From positions 124,001 to 188,000 of the forward strand of contig QVRM01001093.1 of NCBI GenBank assembly GCA_003439945.1: a DNA stretch of 64,000 nt. The letters run 5' to 3'. The notes under the pieces were generated by a model, which was given only the letters and a program-made list of their open reading frames with translations, was not told the DNA's origin and made no database searches. Within the stretch, counting starts at the first letter, position 1; each line of letters opens with the position of its first letter. The stretch comes from Dermanyssus gallinae. Its lineage: Eukaryota; Arthropoda; Arachnida; Mesostigmata; Dermanyssidae. Of the stretch, positions 26,549 to 39,745 are shown piece after piece. Made by a program: the position numbers and the translations under genes.

Positions 26549-29500
26549 CTTCGTTTAGTACTACATTACTGTTTTTTTTACTACGTCAACGGCTACACTT
26601 AAGAGGTGGCGAAGCACAACATTTTTCCACCAGTCAGTTGACAGTTGTCTCCCATATAGCCTGTGTATGCGGTGTTTCGAAACAGGTCCACACTTGACCA
26701 AATCAACATCTTGGCTCGGTGTCGCTGTTATACTTCGCCCACTACAATCGCAAGCACTTCCGCTAGCACTGACACGGTCAGTATAGTAGTAGCAGTAATG
26801 ATGAAACGGCGGTACAGCATTGACTTCACCGGCCGGGTAACTCCTCTCTGGTCGCAGTGGTATTTTGCTAGTCGTAGTTTGAGTGTCTGCGCGTCTATGT
26901 CGGTTCCCCGACAGCCGTTTTGGTCGCCTTCTCACTCTTACCTCGTTGGGGCGGCGAGCAAACGAGCAAAGTCTCTCCCTACTCTGCTGGTAGTAGGAGC
27001 GTGCCACTCAGTGGCGCTGTCGCTTCAAGACTCCGAGGCTCCTGTATGTGGCCCGACGCTCTTGAGGTTTCGGCGTGGGCTTCAGCTCTGCTCGTTTGGT
27101 TGGTTGGTCGGTCGGTGGGTCGGTCGAGCGGTCAGTTGTTGGTCTGGCCAGCCACCAACGGATCAGCGATGACAATCTTCCTGCTCCTTGCCGCCGAAAG
27201 ACTTGCGCCCAAGTCCAAAGCTTGTATGATATATCAATGTGTAAATGCTGTTGGACAGCAACCCTAGTAGAAGCAGGAGCAGTGGGGCGGCCGGCGGCGG
27301 CGGCGACTGCCGGCGGACCGTCTTTGAGGAACTGACTTTTCTCCCCATCATCCTGTGGGTTTCCTTCTTGCCGCCTCTCTATCTCTCTCTCCCTCTCGCT
27401 CTCTCTTCAGAGCGCACATACTCTCTCTCTCTTCCTCTCTCTTTGTGTCGCAGTCTGCCGGCTAAGCGAATTCGTGTCAGAACTTGGCGGGGTGACCAGT
27501 GGGCCGTCTAGAAGCTGCATGGGCGGCCGCCCATGGCTGTCTGCGCGCCTGCCTGTTCATCCGGCCGTTGACTCGTTCATCCGCTCGGCTCGGCTCGGCT
27601 ATTCAGCCAAGCGGCCAAGTGAATTAAGGGCAAATTAAAACGCCCCGTTGTTTCGTACGGACACGGCAAGCACCACTAGCGCCCCCCCCCCTCATCATCG
27701 ACCTCTTCCACCTCCTCGTTTCCCAACAACTTCTTGTTGTTCCGCTTTCGTCGTCGCTCTGTTGGCCCGCTTGCGTTGCCTCTTGCGTTGCCTTCCCCCC
27801 TCTTGGAAACACATGCATACAATTATACGTACACATGCACAACATGCGTACGTATATGGCGGTCCAGTTGGTGGCAAGTTTGCGTACAACCTCAACGAGG
27901 AATGGCAGAGGGAGGAAAATAAGAGATACACTTGCTGAGATCCGACAGGGCGACGAGAGGAGCTTCAGCATCCTAGAAGCAAACTCCTTAAAGCAACCCT
28001 TTACCAGGTGCGGTTAGTACTTCGCGTCGTTGCCGGTGTGCTTGTTGTTGTTGTCGTTGTTGTTGTTGTGGGTGGCTGCGTGAGGTCATTCGTCCGTGCC
28101 GTCCCTGTTGTGACGTTCCCAGAAGGGAAGACACGCAAGAAGCGACAGGCCGTCGGGGCGCTGGCACGAAACAAGCTCAAGCAATTGAAGGGTAGAAGGG
28201 CTGGAGAATGCTAGAGAGACGGTGGAAGACGAGCAGAGGCGATGACCACCAATAACGAACACTGTAAACGCCGCAGACGAGCGCTCGGTGTGGCAAGCAG
28301 TTTCATTCTAGTGAGCATGATAATAATTATGCCGATAATGAGAGTGATAATGATGATGGCAGCCCCCGTTTCGGAGACGAGCACCTACCAGCCAGCCCGA
28401 CGCGGCGCTGCTGCTGGTGGTGGTGGTGACAGTGACGCAAACGGGACATTAATTGAGATTCAAATTAACCACCAAACAAGGATATATGGATAGATGCATG
28501 TGTTGCGGCCGACCGAGGTTGGGCGGTGACGGTCGCGATGGTGACAGTGAAGATGATGAGGACAACGAGGTAATTCTTCATGAGAGCCGGGGAGAGAGGA
28601 GAGGAGGGAAGGGGGAATTGAAGGGCCGACTCTCTGCAGGAAACAACAACGATTGACGAACGCACAGACACGTCGCAACGAAGCAGAACGCTTACGTCGC
28701 ATACGTGCATATACGCAGCCGAACGTGGCACTGAAACCAGCCGACAAAGAGGCGGGGCTTCGCTCTGTTATCCTACCATGCTTATTATAAGCATGCAAGA
28801 CGTGTTGCAAGAGTTTCGCGGTTCCTCTGATAAAGGCCGCTCGCAGGGACCGTCATTAGCACCATTTTATCGTGGGCGTTACGATATTGCGCTGCAGTCA
28901 TCAACCGCTCAAATAATTACCGAACACTTGCAGGCGCTCATCGGCCTAAGGTGGGCAGGGCCGGAATTTAGGGCCGCCACCCTTATTCGAGACCCTTCTT
29001 GCAGGGATTTCGTTACGGCCCGGTGCTACTTAGACGCTGTGTTACAACAGGTGCCCTTTCCCGTTTTCGGCTCGATAAACGGCTCGGCCGTAAAGGGGGA
29101 AAGATGGCATCACTAACGCTATTTTGTTGACTCCGAGCAAGAGTTTGCTGGTGCAGTATGCACTCAGACAGGTTCCTGAAAGCGCCGCTGATATAGGTGG
29201 ACTCTCCTAAACGGTTAAACATGCACAGCACACCTTGCGCTGGGGGTGCAGTCGTACAAAGCTTGTGAACACATGACCTGCATAGTGGTAGCACCGGGTT
29301 CGTATCTAGTTATCCCAGACCAAGTTATAAAGTAGCCGATGTAAGCCAACCGTCTCTCAAAAAATGCCGTTTACTTCTAAGATTGATCTTTGTAGAGATT
29401 TATTTTTTAGTTTAATCGAATTTAATAGATAAAGGCTAACATATATGGTAAAATGGTCTGCTGATTAAACCGCCTCTTACATGCACGGCTGATGGCCGAC

Positions 29501-30530
29501 AGGTCGTTTTTTACACGAAGAGGTTTTCAGTTAAGGTTAGAGTATTCCATCTGATTGCACCTCAATGCATCTCTATTACTTTATCTTTACAGAAGAAGTT
29601 GTTTTCTTCAACTGGAGATATCCTGCTGTCTAACACGCACGTAAATATCTGGGCTCCCTACTACACCCTTTATGCACGTGTTAATTACAAGGGAAATATA
29701 ATCGGATTGGCCCTAGTCTGTCGTGTCGAGACATTACTAGAAGGATGGCGACGACAGCTGTAACAGTAGTAGCAACAACAACGACAGAACCAGCACATAA
29801 CCAACCATGTCTCGCCCGGAGGCACGTTCGCCCCGTCAAAGGGTGCCCCCTCGCTAAAAGATCTATTTAACAATAGCAACGTGATCCTTGGCCTTACTCC
29901 GGTCTCCGGTTGGCGTTTCATAGGCACTCGAATGACAGATAGGAAAAGATCGAGACATCGAACGAACGAACGAGCGAGCAAAGGAACAAGGGGGAGCAAA
30001 GGAACAAGAGGGAGCAAAGTGGTGGGAGAGAGGGAGGGCGAGAGAGAGAGGAACACCAAGAGAGTAGGGTATGCAACAATCGACGTCGCTACTCGTGGCG
30101 TCCCACAGTATTGGCGAGCTCAACTAGTGGCTCATCATGTTGTTATTCTCGTCTTGGTCGTGGTTGTAGTGAAAGCCGCCCTTACCCTTGGCTCGCCGCC
30201 GCCGCTGGCGCGTTGCCGCTCTCGTACAGTTTTTAGCCTTCACCACAGAATACTTCAAGTCAAAGGCACAGGCTAGACCCCTTTCTGGCTACTGGATCGT
30301 CGTAGTCGTCACGCGTAGACGGTGCTGCTACTGCTACTGATGCAGGCGGTGGAACTGTTACTCTTCCTGCTCCTTAGAGCAGGCTGGCAGCAAGATTGAT
30401 GAATTCATGACAAGTCTGGCGGAAAATTTTGATTGAACGACTGAATAAAGATGACGAAACCGCAACACGCGCACACGTGCGAATATATATGGACGCACGG
30501 AAGAGGAAAACGAGCGTTGTATAGATGAAT

Positions 30531-30567
<37 letters not shown>

Positions 30568-31784
30568 CGAGAGAGAGTACGCTCCCACACATAGGCTACA
30601 GCAGTAAGGCGAAAGGCTTGTCAATGGACTGGCCTAGAACTCTCAAGAGGAATGACGGAAATAACGAGATACACAAAGTGTACCCATCCGCCAGAGAACC
30701 GGTGTAAGCCTGGGATCGGCCAATGCGCTTCCTCTCTCGCCAGTCGGCTCAAATACACCTCCCACTTGATCTATAGGCAAATCAGCAGAGTCAAACCTTT
30801 GAGACCGCACCAATGTATGGTGTACTTCTGCACCTTTCTGCAACGTCTTCGACAAACATTCCACACAGAAATATTCTACATTTGATTGAGTAGTCGTCCG
30901 AGACGAAGGAAACAAATTGCAACGAGCTGTGTTAGCTCGAGATGTTTAAGAAGACTATATACAATATTAGTAACCGCTTTCAACTAAGGTCAAGCCAGCG
31001 CAGTGATGCGTTTACAATTACCAGGCGCATATATTTAGGTCCTGCGAACCTACACCACACAATATAGTACAAGCTCTCACCTTTATCTATATATTTCTAT
31101 AATTGTGTGTATGAGTTGTAGATGGTATCTCGCCAAAGTTGCCATTTGTCTGCATTTGGCATACTTCGGTGTAACTTTTCAAAACAAATTACCGTACACC
31201 TATCTTCACGTTATGCTATACTTGATTTTGGCTTAGACAACCTAATTTTATATAACTTTACTCGTCGCGTTTGATTACCTAAACATTGCTTGAAGCTGGC
31301 GCATTCATTATTGCAGTAGATAGGTAGAATATAATCGAAGGATCCGAAGCGCTGACTGGTGGAAGCGGCACCTTCTAATCGACACATTTGCTTTCGTCTC
31401 CTCCTTTGTTTGTGCAGGTGTGGTTTCAGAATCGCCGAGCAAAGTGGCGCAAAACTGAGAAGTGCTGGGGCAAGGCCACCATCATGGCGGAATATGGACT
31501 GTACGGTGCCATGGTGAGACACTCACTGCCTCTACCGGAAAGCATCCTGAAGGGCGCCAAGGAAGGCGACGGGGCTCAGTCCACAGCAACTGCACCCTGG
31601 CTGTTAGGTAGGTTCGCCGCTCTTCTCAATACTTGTATACGCGTAGTATTGTGTCTAATAGTGTGGGGGATGATAATGATGATGGCGATGATGTAATGCA
31701 CGTATGGTCTGCATTCGATTTCTGAGTATTTGTGCAGTTGGTGTTGTTGTTCTTATTACTTCTGGTGCATACTATCGTTATGAA

Positions 31785-31833
<49 letters not shown>

Positions 31834-34800
31834 GCGGTGGTTATTGTTGTTGCTGCAAGATTATTTTTATTGTTGTTTTGTTATTAAAATTACTACCCCA
31901 ATTAACCCGATTAGCAGACTCTATCTAACGACACATCATCATTTCGACATAGTATACTGGCAACGGCATTTTTCATCTTGCGCTCGTAAACTGTGCGAAT
32001 AATCTATTCGTAAGTGATAATTCCACGGCAACAACGGCAGCAGCAGCGGTCTATGATCAGTGTGACATAGCGGATCTTCACCTTAAGCCAAATTGAATTA
32101 GTTTACTTCGGGGTACTGGTTGCCTACGCCGCCACTGCTGCTCAACCTGTTCATCTTTTGCTCTTGATGTTGAAACGCATGAAACGTGTATCATTTTGCC
32201 AATGGCGCGCTTTGTTGATTTCGTTGCTGGAGGTACTGCTGTTGCTGCTGCTGCGGCGGCAGGGGGTACGGAAGCTGCTAGGGGCAATACGAACCCGAAC
32301 ATGCCGGGTTGGTTGCCCTAAATCCGTACGCGTCTCTAAATGTGGACTCACCTTCGGACTCGCCCATATGCAAGTCAGTATTTCGTCCTGCTCGTGTATA
32401 CGATTCAAAGGCAGCAGAGATAGGCGTGTGCACGCTAGCGCCTGCAGCCATTGAGCACGCCTGTCGTCGGGTACCTCTGATCTAATGATAAGAATTGGTG
32501 CTAAATAGAAAGCACTTTTGTTTCTCAATTAAGACGATACCTATACACGACGGGTATATACCGGTTGACCCATGGACTAGATAAACCAGCTATTTACGTG
32601 CTACGTGTAGGGTACCGCGTCACGCACACAGATATGCCTATATGTAGGCAACGCAACCAGTCTTATGAGGCAGCTTTTACAATCGGGCAGATCAGTAAAC
32701 AAAACACTAGTCGACTTTTTGTGATAGGGTCTATCACAGATAGTTGTCGAGTATGGAGGATTTAGAAACAATAACCGGCCGCGAGTTTTCAAAAGGCAAT
32801 TATTATTATTATTAGAGAGGCAATATAAGCGTATTATTTTATTGAAAAAAGCTTTTGCCTGAAATTGTTAAACTTGCTGCCCGTTTCGACGCCGAACCTG
32901 TATAGTCTACCGTGAGTCAATCCACTTTATTAATGATGGTATCGTTTTCGTCTCGAGTTCATCCATATCTAGTTAATTCATTCGTACATTTACCAGTTTA
33001 AGCAGGTAGATAGTTCGCATTCCAAGGCGTAAGCGTTTCCTGACTTAGTCTGTGTATGTGTCAAGCAAATCATGTGTTTGTCGTGCAGTGTCCGTTACGT
33101 TGGGCCTAGCCAGCGACGACGAACGATTCCACAGCACGGCAGTGAATGCAGGTGCACTGTGGAATAACGCTTAAGAGTACCCGCATTTGCGCTCAGGTGT
33201 GGACCCCTTTTTATCCTAATTGATTAATCGGCGCTTGGGGCGCCCGCATCATCACGACTATCGGCTTTGTTATTGAAATTGACCAGTTTGGTCCACATCC
33301 CCGTCGTCAGCACCTTCGTCACTGAAGTCGCTGCTTGGTCCTCATCCCCGTCGTCAGCACCTTCTTCACTAATGTCGCTGCTTGGTCCTCATCCGCGGAG
33401 TGATCAACTCAGCTTTATGTTTGAAGTTGCTGTTTAGACCTCATCCTTGCCGTCATCGGCGGCGTGGTCGCCTTCACGGCCCTCCCGGCACAGCCATCAT
33501 CCTTGTCGAGGGTTCGCCTACAACATGGATTTACCGCGTCGCTTGTACCTGCCAACTAGCTAGTCAGCCAGCCGGTACCGGCCGTTGCTTGACCGTCGAG
33601 CGTGAAGCAAAACATAGGATTAGGACGAAACCGGACTGACACAACAAGACATTAGGTGCTACTTAACTCAGCCATCCATCTATCGATTTATCTATCGTAC
33701 GTAGCGTGAACGGGAGGGCCGCAAGCAATGGCGGCACGGCGCGAGCATCGAGAGCACAGCAAGGGGAATCTGCTCAACCTGTATCCATACCACGCTCGTA
33801 GTAGGTCCGTCGTCGCGTTCCTAGTAGTATTAGATGTAGCAGCAGCAGAGGTAGTTGTAGAATAGAAGAACAGCCGTAGGCGGTGATCGCAGTGGCCACA
33901 GTATGTAGAAGAAAAACAAGAAGAAAAACATTATCTCCTCCCTCACAGGTGAGGAAGTGGTCTCGCGTTGGGTCATTCACTGTCGCTCTATACTTCTCGC
34001 GAGCTCTCTCTCTTCGCCTCTACCCGTGTTCTTCGTTCTATTCATAGCGCTCTGGCCCCTCCGTGAACAGGGCGAGGAGAACAACAAACCGCAGATAAGG
34101 AGATCAGAAGGGGAAAACGACAGAGAAAGAGAGAACTAGGGACATTGAGGGACAAAAGAGAAGATAAGGGAAAAGAAGAGAAAAAGGGCTGAGCGGTGGA
34201 GAAATCGGTAACGCATCTGTACTGGGCTCTCTCTAGCTAACTTACTAACTTGAGTTGAAACAGAGTCCTCTTGTACTACTACTACTACTACTACAAGTAT
34301 TACTGCGCCTCTGGTTCGGCGGTGGCCACAGCGACTATGAGGAGGCTGTAGCCTCGGCGGCGGGTCTTCAGTGGGAGACGAGACCCCCCCCTCTTAGCAG
34401 CAGCGGGAGCTCCGTCTTCGTTCATGGAGAGCCCGAGAGGGATCAGGGTGTGGTGTACAGCTCCACCCAACGCGGAGGATGGTGGTGACCGTGATGACGC
34501 CGCTGCCGCTGACGATCGTGGTGATTCTATGATGAGCCATGATACGCATATTAAACCATTCCTCGTCGTCATTCTCGTCCTCTTCTTCTTCCTCCTTCTC
34601 CTCTTCCTCCTTTTTCTTACATTCGTGCGCAGTCTCTTCTTCCTCTTGTCGGTGCCGCTGTCGCGCCTATCCCCTATCTCCGAATGAGGATGGGCCCATA
34701 TCGGAGTGTCCGGGTGAGTGAGAGTCGTCGAGCGCGGTAGGTAGATGCGTGCCTAGAAGGTGCGTGTCTAGGTAGGTAGCTCCCCTCAAATCAGCCCCCT

Positions 34801-37269
34801 TATTGCCATTGAACAGCCGGTGCCCGTGCTATCTAGCGGCCTACTTACTGGTGCTCGAGCTCGGAATAATAGTAGTAGTAGTCGTAGTAGCTACAGCAGC
34901 AGCAAGCCGTAGACGTAGAGAAGAGGTCATGGTGTTCCTACTTGGTGATCGTAGGCGCGAGGCGTCGCTGCAGCCACTCCGATAGCCCAGAGATGATAAC
35001 CCAGTGACAGGGGCGTGCGAGTTAGGCTACCCTAACCCGCAGCTCGTACACTTCCCCTAACTCTGCTTCCCCTCTGCCTGCCCAGCAACACCCCAAACCC
35101 CATTGATCCCCCTTCCCCTCCGACATCTCCCACGACTTAGGCAACGCCGCGCGCGACCATCGGGGACAGATCTATGCACATGCGCGCATCGCACACCACA
35201 GCTCTGTGTCTATCTGTGAATGATTGTGTGTATGTTCTACATATACATATAGACTTGCGTCTTCTCCTCCTTCTCCTGTTCATGCTCTCTTTTCCCGCTC
35301 ATGCTGCTGCTTCTTCTCTTTGTCGTCCTTCTCCCGCCGGTTCCGCTATTTTCCTTTCAGCTAAGAATCTATTAGCAGGGATGATAGTGCGCGCTGGTTG
35401 GCCGCGTTGGTGGTAGAGTGTCATAGGATGGCTGGTGGCTGATAGAATGGCATTCATCGTGTGGTAGTGGCACCACCACTGAGAGCGCCAACGGCCGTCG
35501 TAGAGAGCGCTTCCGCTGAGAAGGGTGGCGGGAGGTAACGCCTCACGGCGGCGGCAGCAGCCGAGCAGTCAAATCGTGACCAAACTGTTAAAGAACAGTT
35601 ACTGCTGAACTCACTTGGTCGTGTTCCGAGACGGCGGCGAACCCCCAGGTGGCAGTACCCCCGAGGAGGAAGAGGATGACTGATTTTGTCTACTACAATA
35701 CCACTGGTACTGGTTCGACTATTACTAATACTACGACATCTACGACTGTCGGCATGACGGCCGGTAGTCCTAGAGATGTCCTACGACCCTGCTGTCACGT
35801 GTTGTCGTGGGTTCGATCCCGACACGACGCATAATGGCTAGATGCCACACGGGCTGGTTTATTGGTAACCTAGTAATTTCCACTAAAGGCCTTTCGGCCA
35901 GCTAGTACTTTATCTTTCGTCCAGTATAGTAGGTATGTTTTCTGCGTCTAGCGTGGCTGCGGTCATATAGCGGATTATATATATATATACAGAATGCCGC
36001 AGCATGCCCGGCGGTTCACTGTGTACCTAAACTAGCCAGACGAAGTTCTCTAGGAGCAAAGTAATACGATGTACGCGAATTAAACTTTAAACCTAATCAG
36101 GGTGCTGATAAGGCAAATATAATATACATATGTATATATTAGGATATACAAATATGTATGACTTTAACCACGGTGTACGCGGCTTTCTTTTTTTAATTGT
36201 TTACAGATGTAAGCGGAAACGCCCGCAGAATATTTACATAACAAGATATATATATATATATATATATAAGATCGTCCATGATTGTTATCTGAATACAATG
36301 ATTTAGTTTACTGTATGCTTAGTGGTCACTTGCCTAATGGATAAACGTGCAGTGCAGCCTGAATGGCCTGAAGGGCTCTTGGTTGAATGATCTTGAACAG
36401 CGCACAAAGTTTCTCCGCGCACTTGGTTAACGCCAACAGGCGACGACGATGAGGTTAGGTCGTACGTGCAACGTCCGATTGTGGCGACGGAGGCGGCGGC
36501 AGCAACAACGATAATCGGGTAGGGCTATGGCGGGTGTGGAGCAAGGACAGAGCAGGAAGAACTAAATACCGAGGTTCATTGAGAGAAAGAGAGGTCTTGC
36601 TTGTCGTCGGGGCTACCGTGCTGCTTGAAAGTCCTCACGCGCTGAAGCTTGGACAGAACCGACCTCAGCGCTGCTGCTGCTGCCGCTGCTAAGAGCACCC
36701 TGCCGTCAGCTTATTGCACTTTGCGCCTGCGCTGGCGCGCGTGGGGATTAATTAAACAATCAACTTAATTTCGAGTCCCCTGGGCGAGCTCGACAGCGTG
36801 GGACAACAACGTCACATCGAAAAGCGAGAGAGCGCAACAGAGAGAGAGAGAGAGAGAGAGAACGAGGAAGAGAGAGACGTGCGGCGCCGAATGAAGCAAG
36901 CCTTAGAAGTCTAGCTCAATCGTCCCGCTCAATCCGCGCACCCAGCGACAGGCGGTGGTAAAAATTTCATACTGGTAAAATGTTCATTAGTTGAAATCAA
37001 TTTAGATCTCGCTGCGTCGGCCTGAACGCACACGGATTAGTGTATACTGATTATATATATATATATATATATATCGAAGGATACCTGTTTTCTACAATAA
37101 ATAATTTATATATATATATATATATATATATACCGTCGGCGAGAGGACGTGGTAGATATGGCCTTTGACTCTCAATTCCTGCGTCGCGGGTTCGATCTCG
37201 GCGCGTTCTATCGTGCTGTAGATGCTGAAAGGTTATCTCCTGTGATTCCTAGTACAGATTCGTTTGATG

Positions 37270-37336
<67 letters not shown>

Positions 37337-39684
37337 CCAATAACTACAATGAGAAACATTAAGAATCACAAATCGCTAGACAAACGTGCCTCTGACCAAT
37401 GCGTTCCGCGCCCCAAAACTTGCCTGGCTCGTACTCGGTAACAAATTATGTGTGGGAGCATTTGCTCGTTTAGAAGCCTTCGCGCACCACCCCTCGACCC
37501 CACATGCTAACAGGCGGCGGTGGTGGTGGCGGCAAGTAAAGCAACTAAGGGCCCGAACTTAAGAGCCCCCTGCGCAAGTACCCGCTACTCTCGCCTAGCA
37601 AGCACATGCGTCGAGTCAGTGCCACACGACCAGCCCAACACAACGTTGCCTAGTTGACAACTGTGGCTGTTTACAATAGTGCGGTTGTTGTTTTTATTCT
37701 TATTGTTACTGTTGTTGCTGTTGTTGTTGCCGTCGCTCTTGTAACTGTAGCCGTTGGCACTGTTGTGTCGTTAACATTTGTGCTCTTGTTTGTTAGGCCG
37801 TAGGCGACGTCGTGGTCGTCGGTGTGGTTTTCTTTCGTTGTGTCGTCTGTTTCGTTGTCATTGTGGTTGTTTGTCCGCTCGCCTACTCCCCTGCTCGCTT
37901 TCGTTCTTACTCGGTTTGTTTAATGATGCAGTAGATGATGCGGTTCCAATGGTACTGGTGATAATGCTAGTGATAGTATGAGTAGTGGTCGTTGGATTAT
38001 TGTCCGAACCGCTGTTTTGGTGGTTGCTGTTGTTGTTGCTACTGATCTTGTTGTTGTTGTTACTGCTATTGCTGCTGCTGCTGCTTCTGCTCGATGTACT
38101 TCCACTTAATAAAATTACCTAGCCAGCCAGTAGTTGGTGGACATCGTTAGCCACCATGGCGGTAAGTGGGGGGGGGGGGCGGTGGGGTGGTAAATGCGTG
38201 TTTTACGGCCACGGCCCGCTCATGGCGGTGACGGCCGCCCGCCCGCTCGCCCGGCTGAGGCGGCGGAACGCCCAGCGGGAGCCGCTCGTAGCAGCTACAA
38301 GCCCGTTGCCGCCCCGCTGCTGCGATGTCGTCGTCATCGTCATCATTATTAGGCCCTATAGCGCACGGTGGCTGTAAGCCGAGGCTGTAAGGGAAAGGAC
38401 CCCAGTCTGTGAGAGAACAGACTCCAGTATGTGAGAGAACAGACTCCAGTCTGTGAGGAAACAGACCCCAGTCTGTGAGGGAACAGACTCCAGTCTGTGA
38501 GGAAACAGGCCCCAGTCTGTGGGGGAACAGACCCCAGTCTGTGAGGGAACAGGCCCCAGTCTGTGGGGGACGAATGAAGTGAGAGCACGTAAAAAGCTGA
38601 CAAGGCCAAGCCAAGCTAAGCTAAGACCCACCAAGCCAGACTAGGCCATGGAGGAATAGCTACGAGGAATAACAGCAACAGCAGCAGCAACAACTCTAGA
38701 ACGGTTCCTACCACCAGCGGGTCAACAAGAACAGCAACAGCAGAAGCACTAGCAACCCGTAGCAACAACAATCATGGCCACCACAACGAAGACGACAAGA
38801 ACAACAACCATAATCAAAAGCAATGACAGCAACAATCACGACAACCACAACAACGACAACCATAATATTGACAATTAGCAGCAGGTTTCAAGATATCGTG
38901 AACAATGTTACTTCAACCATCTAAGGTCTTGGCAGGCGCGCTTAGCGTCCTTCGCGCCTTCACGTCCTCGTCGTCAGGTGCGGCTATGGTGGACGTAAGG
39001 AGGGCAAACATTTATCAACGTTGTCAATGTGTTTGCTGTATAGCATCATAGCATCGTCTTAATGCAGACAAGAACAGCATGATTCATTAATAGAAAGGAT
39101 TTTTTAATGTAAATACTTTTGAGCAGCCGATCGATGTATGATCTCTACATACGAATATAGATATATGAATCACAAATTTTGCTAAACAAAGACCCGCTTC
39201 GAGTGGACACGACTGTTGAAAACATTGACGCCCATGTATTCAGTGAGTTTTAGGCAGGCGTCCCATTTATAATGACTAACTATATGACTCGTTAAGCTTC
39301 AACCCGTTCGTATCGATGGGGATACAAATACACTCGTACATACGGCGAGTTTGTAGAACTCAACCCGCATATACCGACACGGTCAGACCTCTATGCATGA
39401 TCTCCACGCTCAACAAGTGAGTGGCTAGTGTTGGGCCATATAAATGAGACGAGCGGTCTAAAATGCATACATATTTTATACATACACCAACATAGCAAAT
39501 ATCAGAGTCGAGCCGATGAATTGTCCCCCCGCCGGCTTCGATTAACCATAACTGAGCGATCGGATAGGTCATTTTCTAGTAGATTTCAACGTAAATATGT
39601 ATAAAAGCCGTTGACCATATCTACAACAGCAGCCACAACAAAAAAGCTTCAGTCCTTAGTTACCTCTATAGCAATAGTCTCTTG

Positions 39685-39745
<61 letters not shown>

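Noticed and set aside
28778..29116. 112-residue plus-strand frame with normal amino-acid mix
   Set aside because: No recognisable family, no convincing splice context, and located within Vsx intron 2. Could be checked by transcripts.
30643..30915. Minus-strand 90-residue frame
   Set aside because: No family recognised and the plus strand is equally open; left as non-coding.
38391..38566. CRISPR-like array
   Set aside because: Units are contiguous with no unique spacers, in a eukaryotic intron.
38147..38634. Minus-strand repeat protein (LFPHRLGSV units)
   Set aside because: A by-product of the 22-bp minisatellite; several frames are open at once and it is unlinked to any gene.
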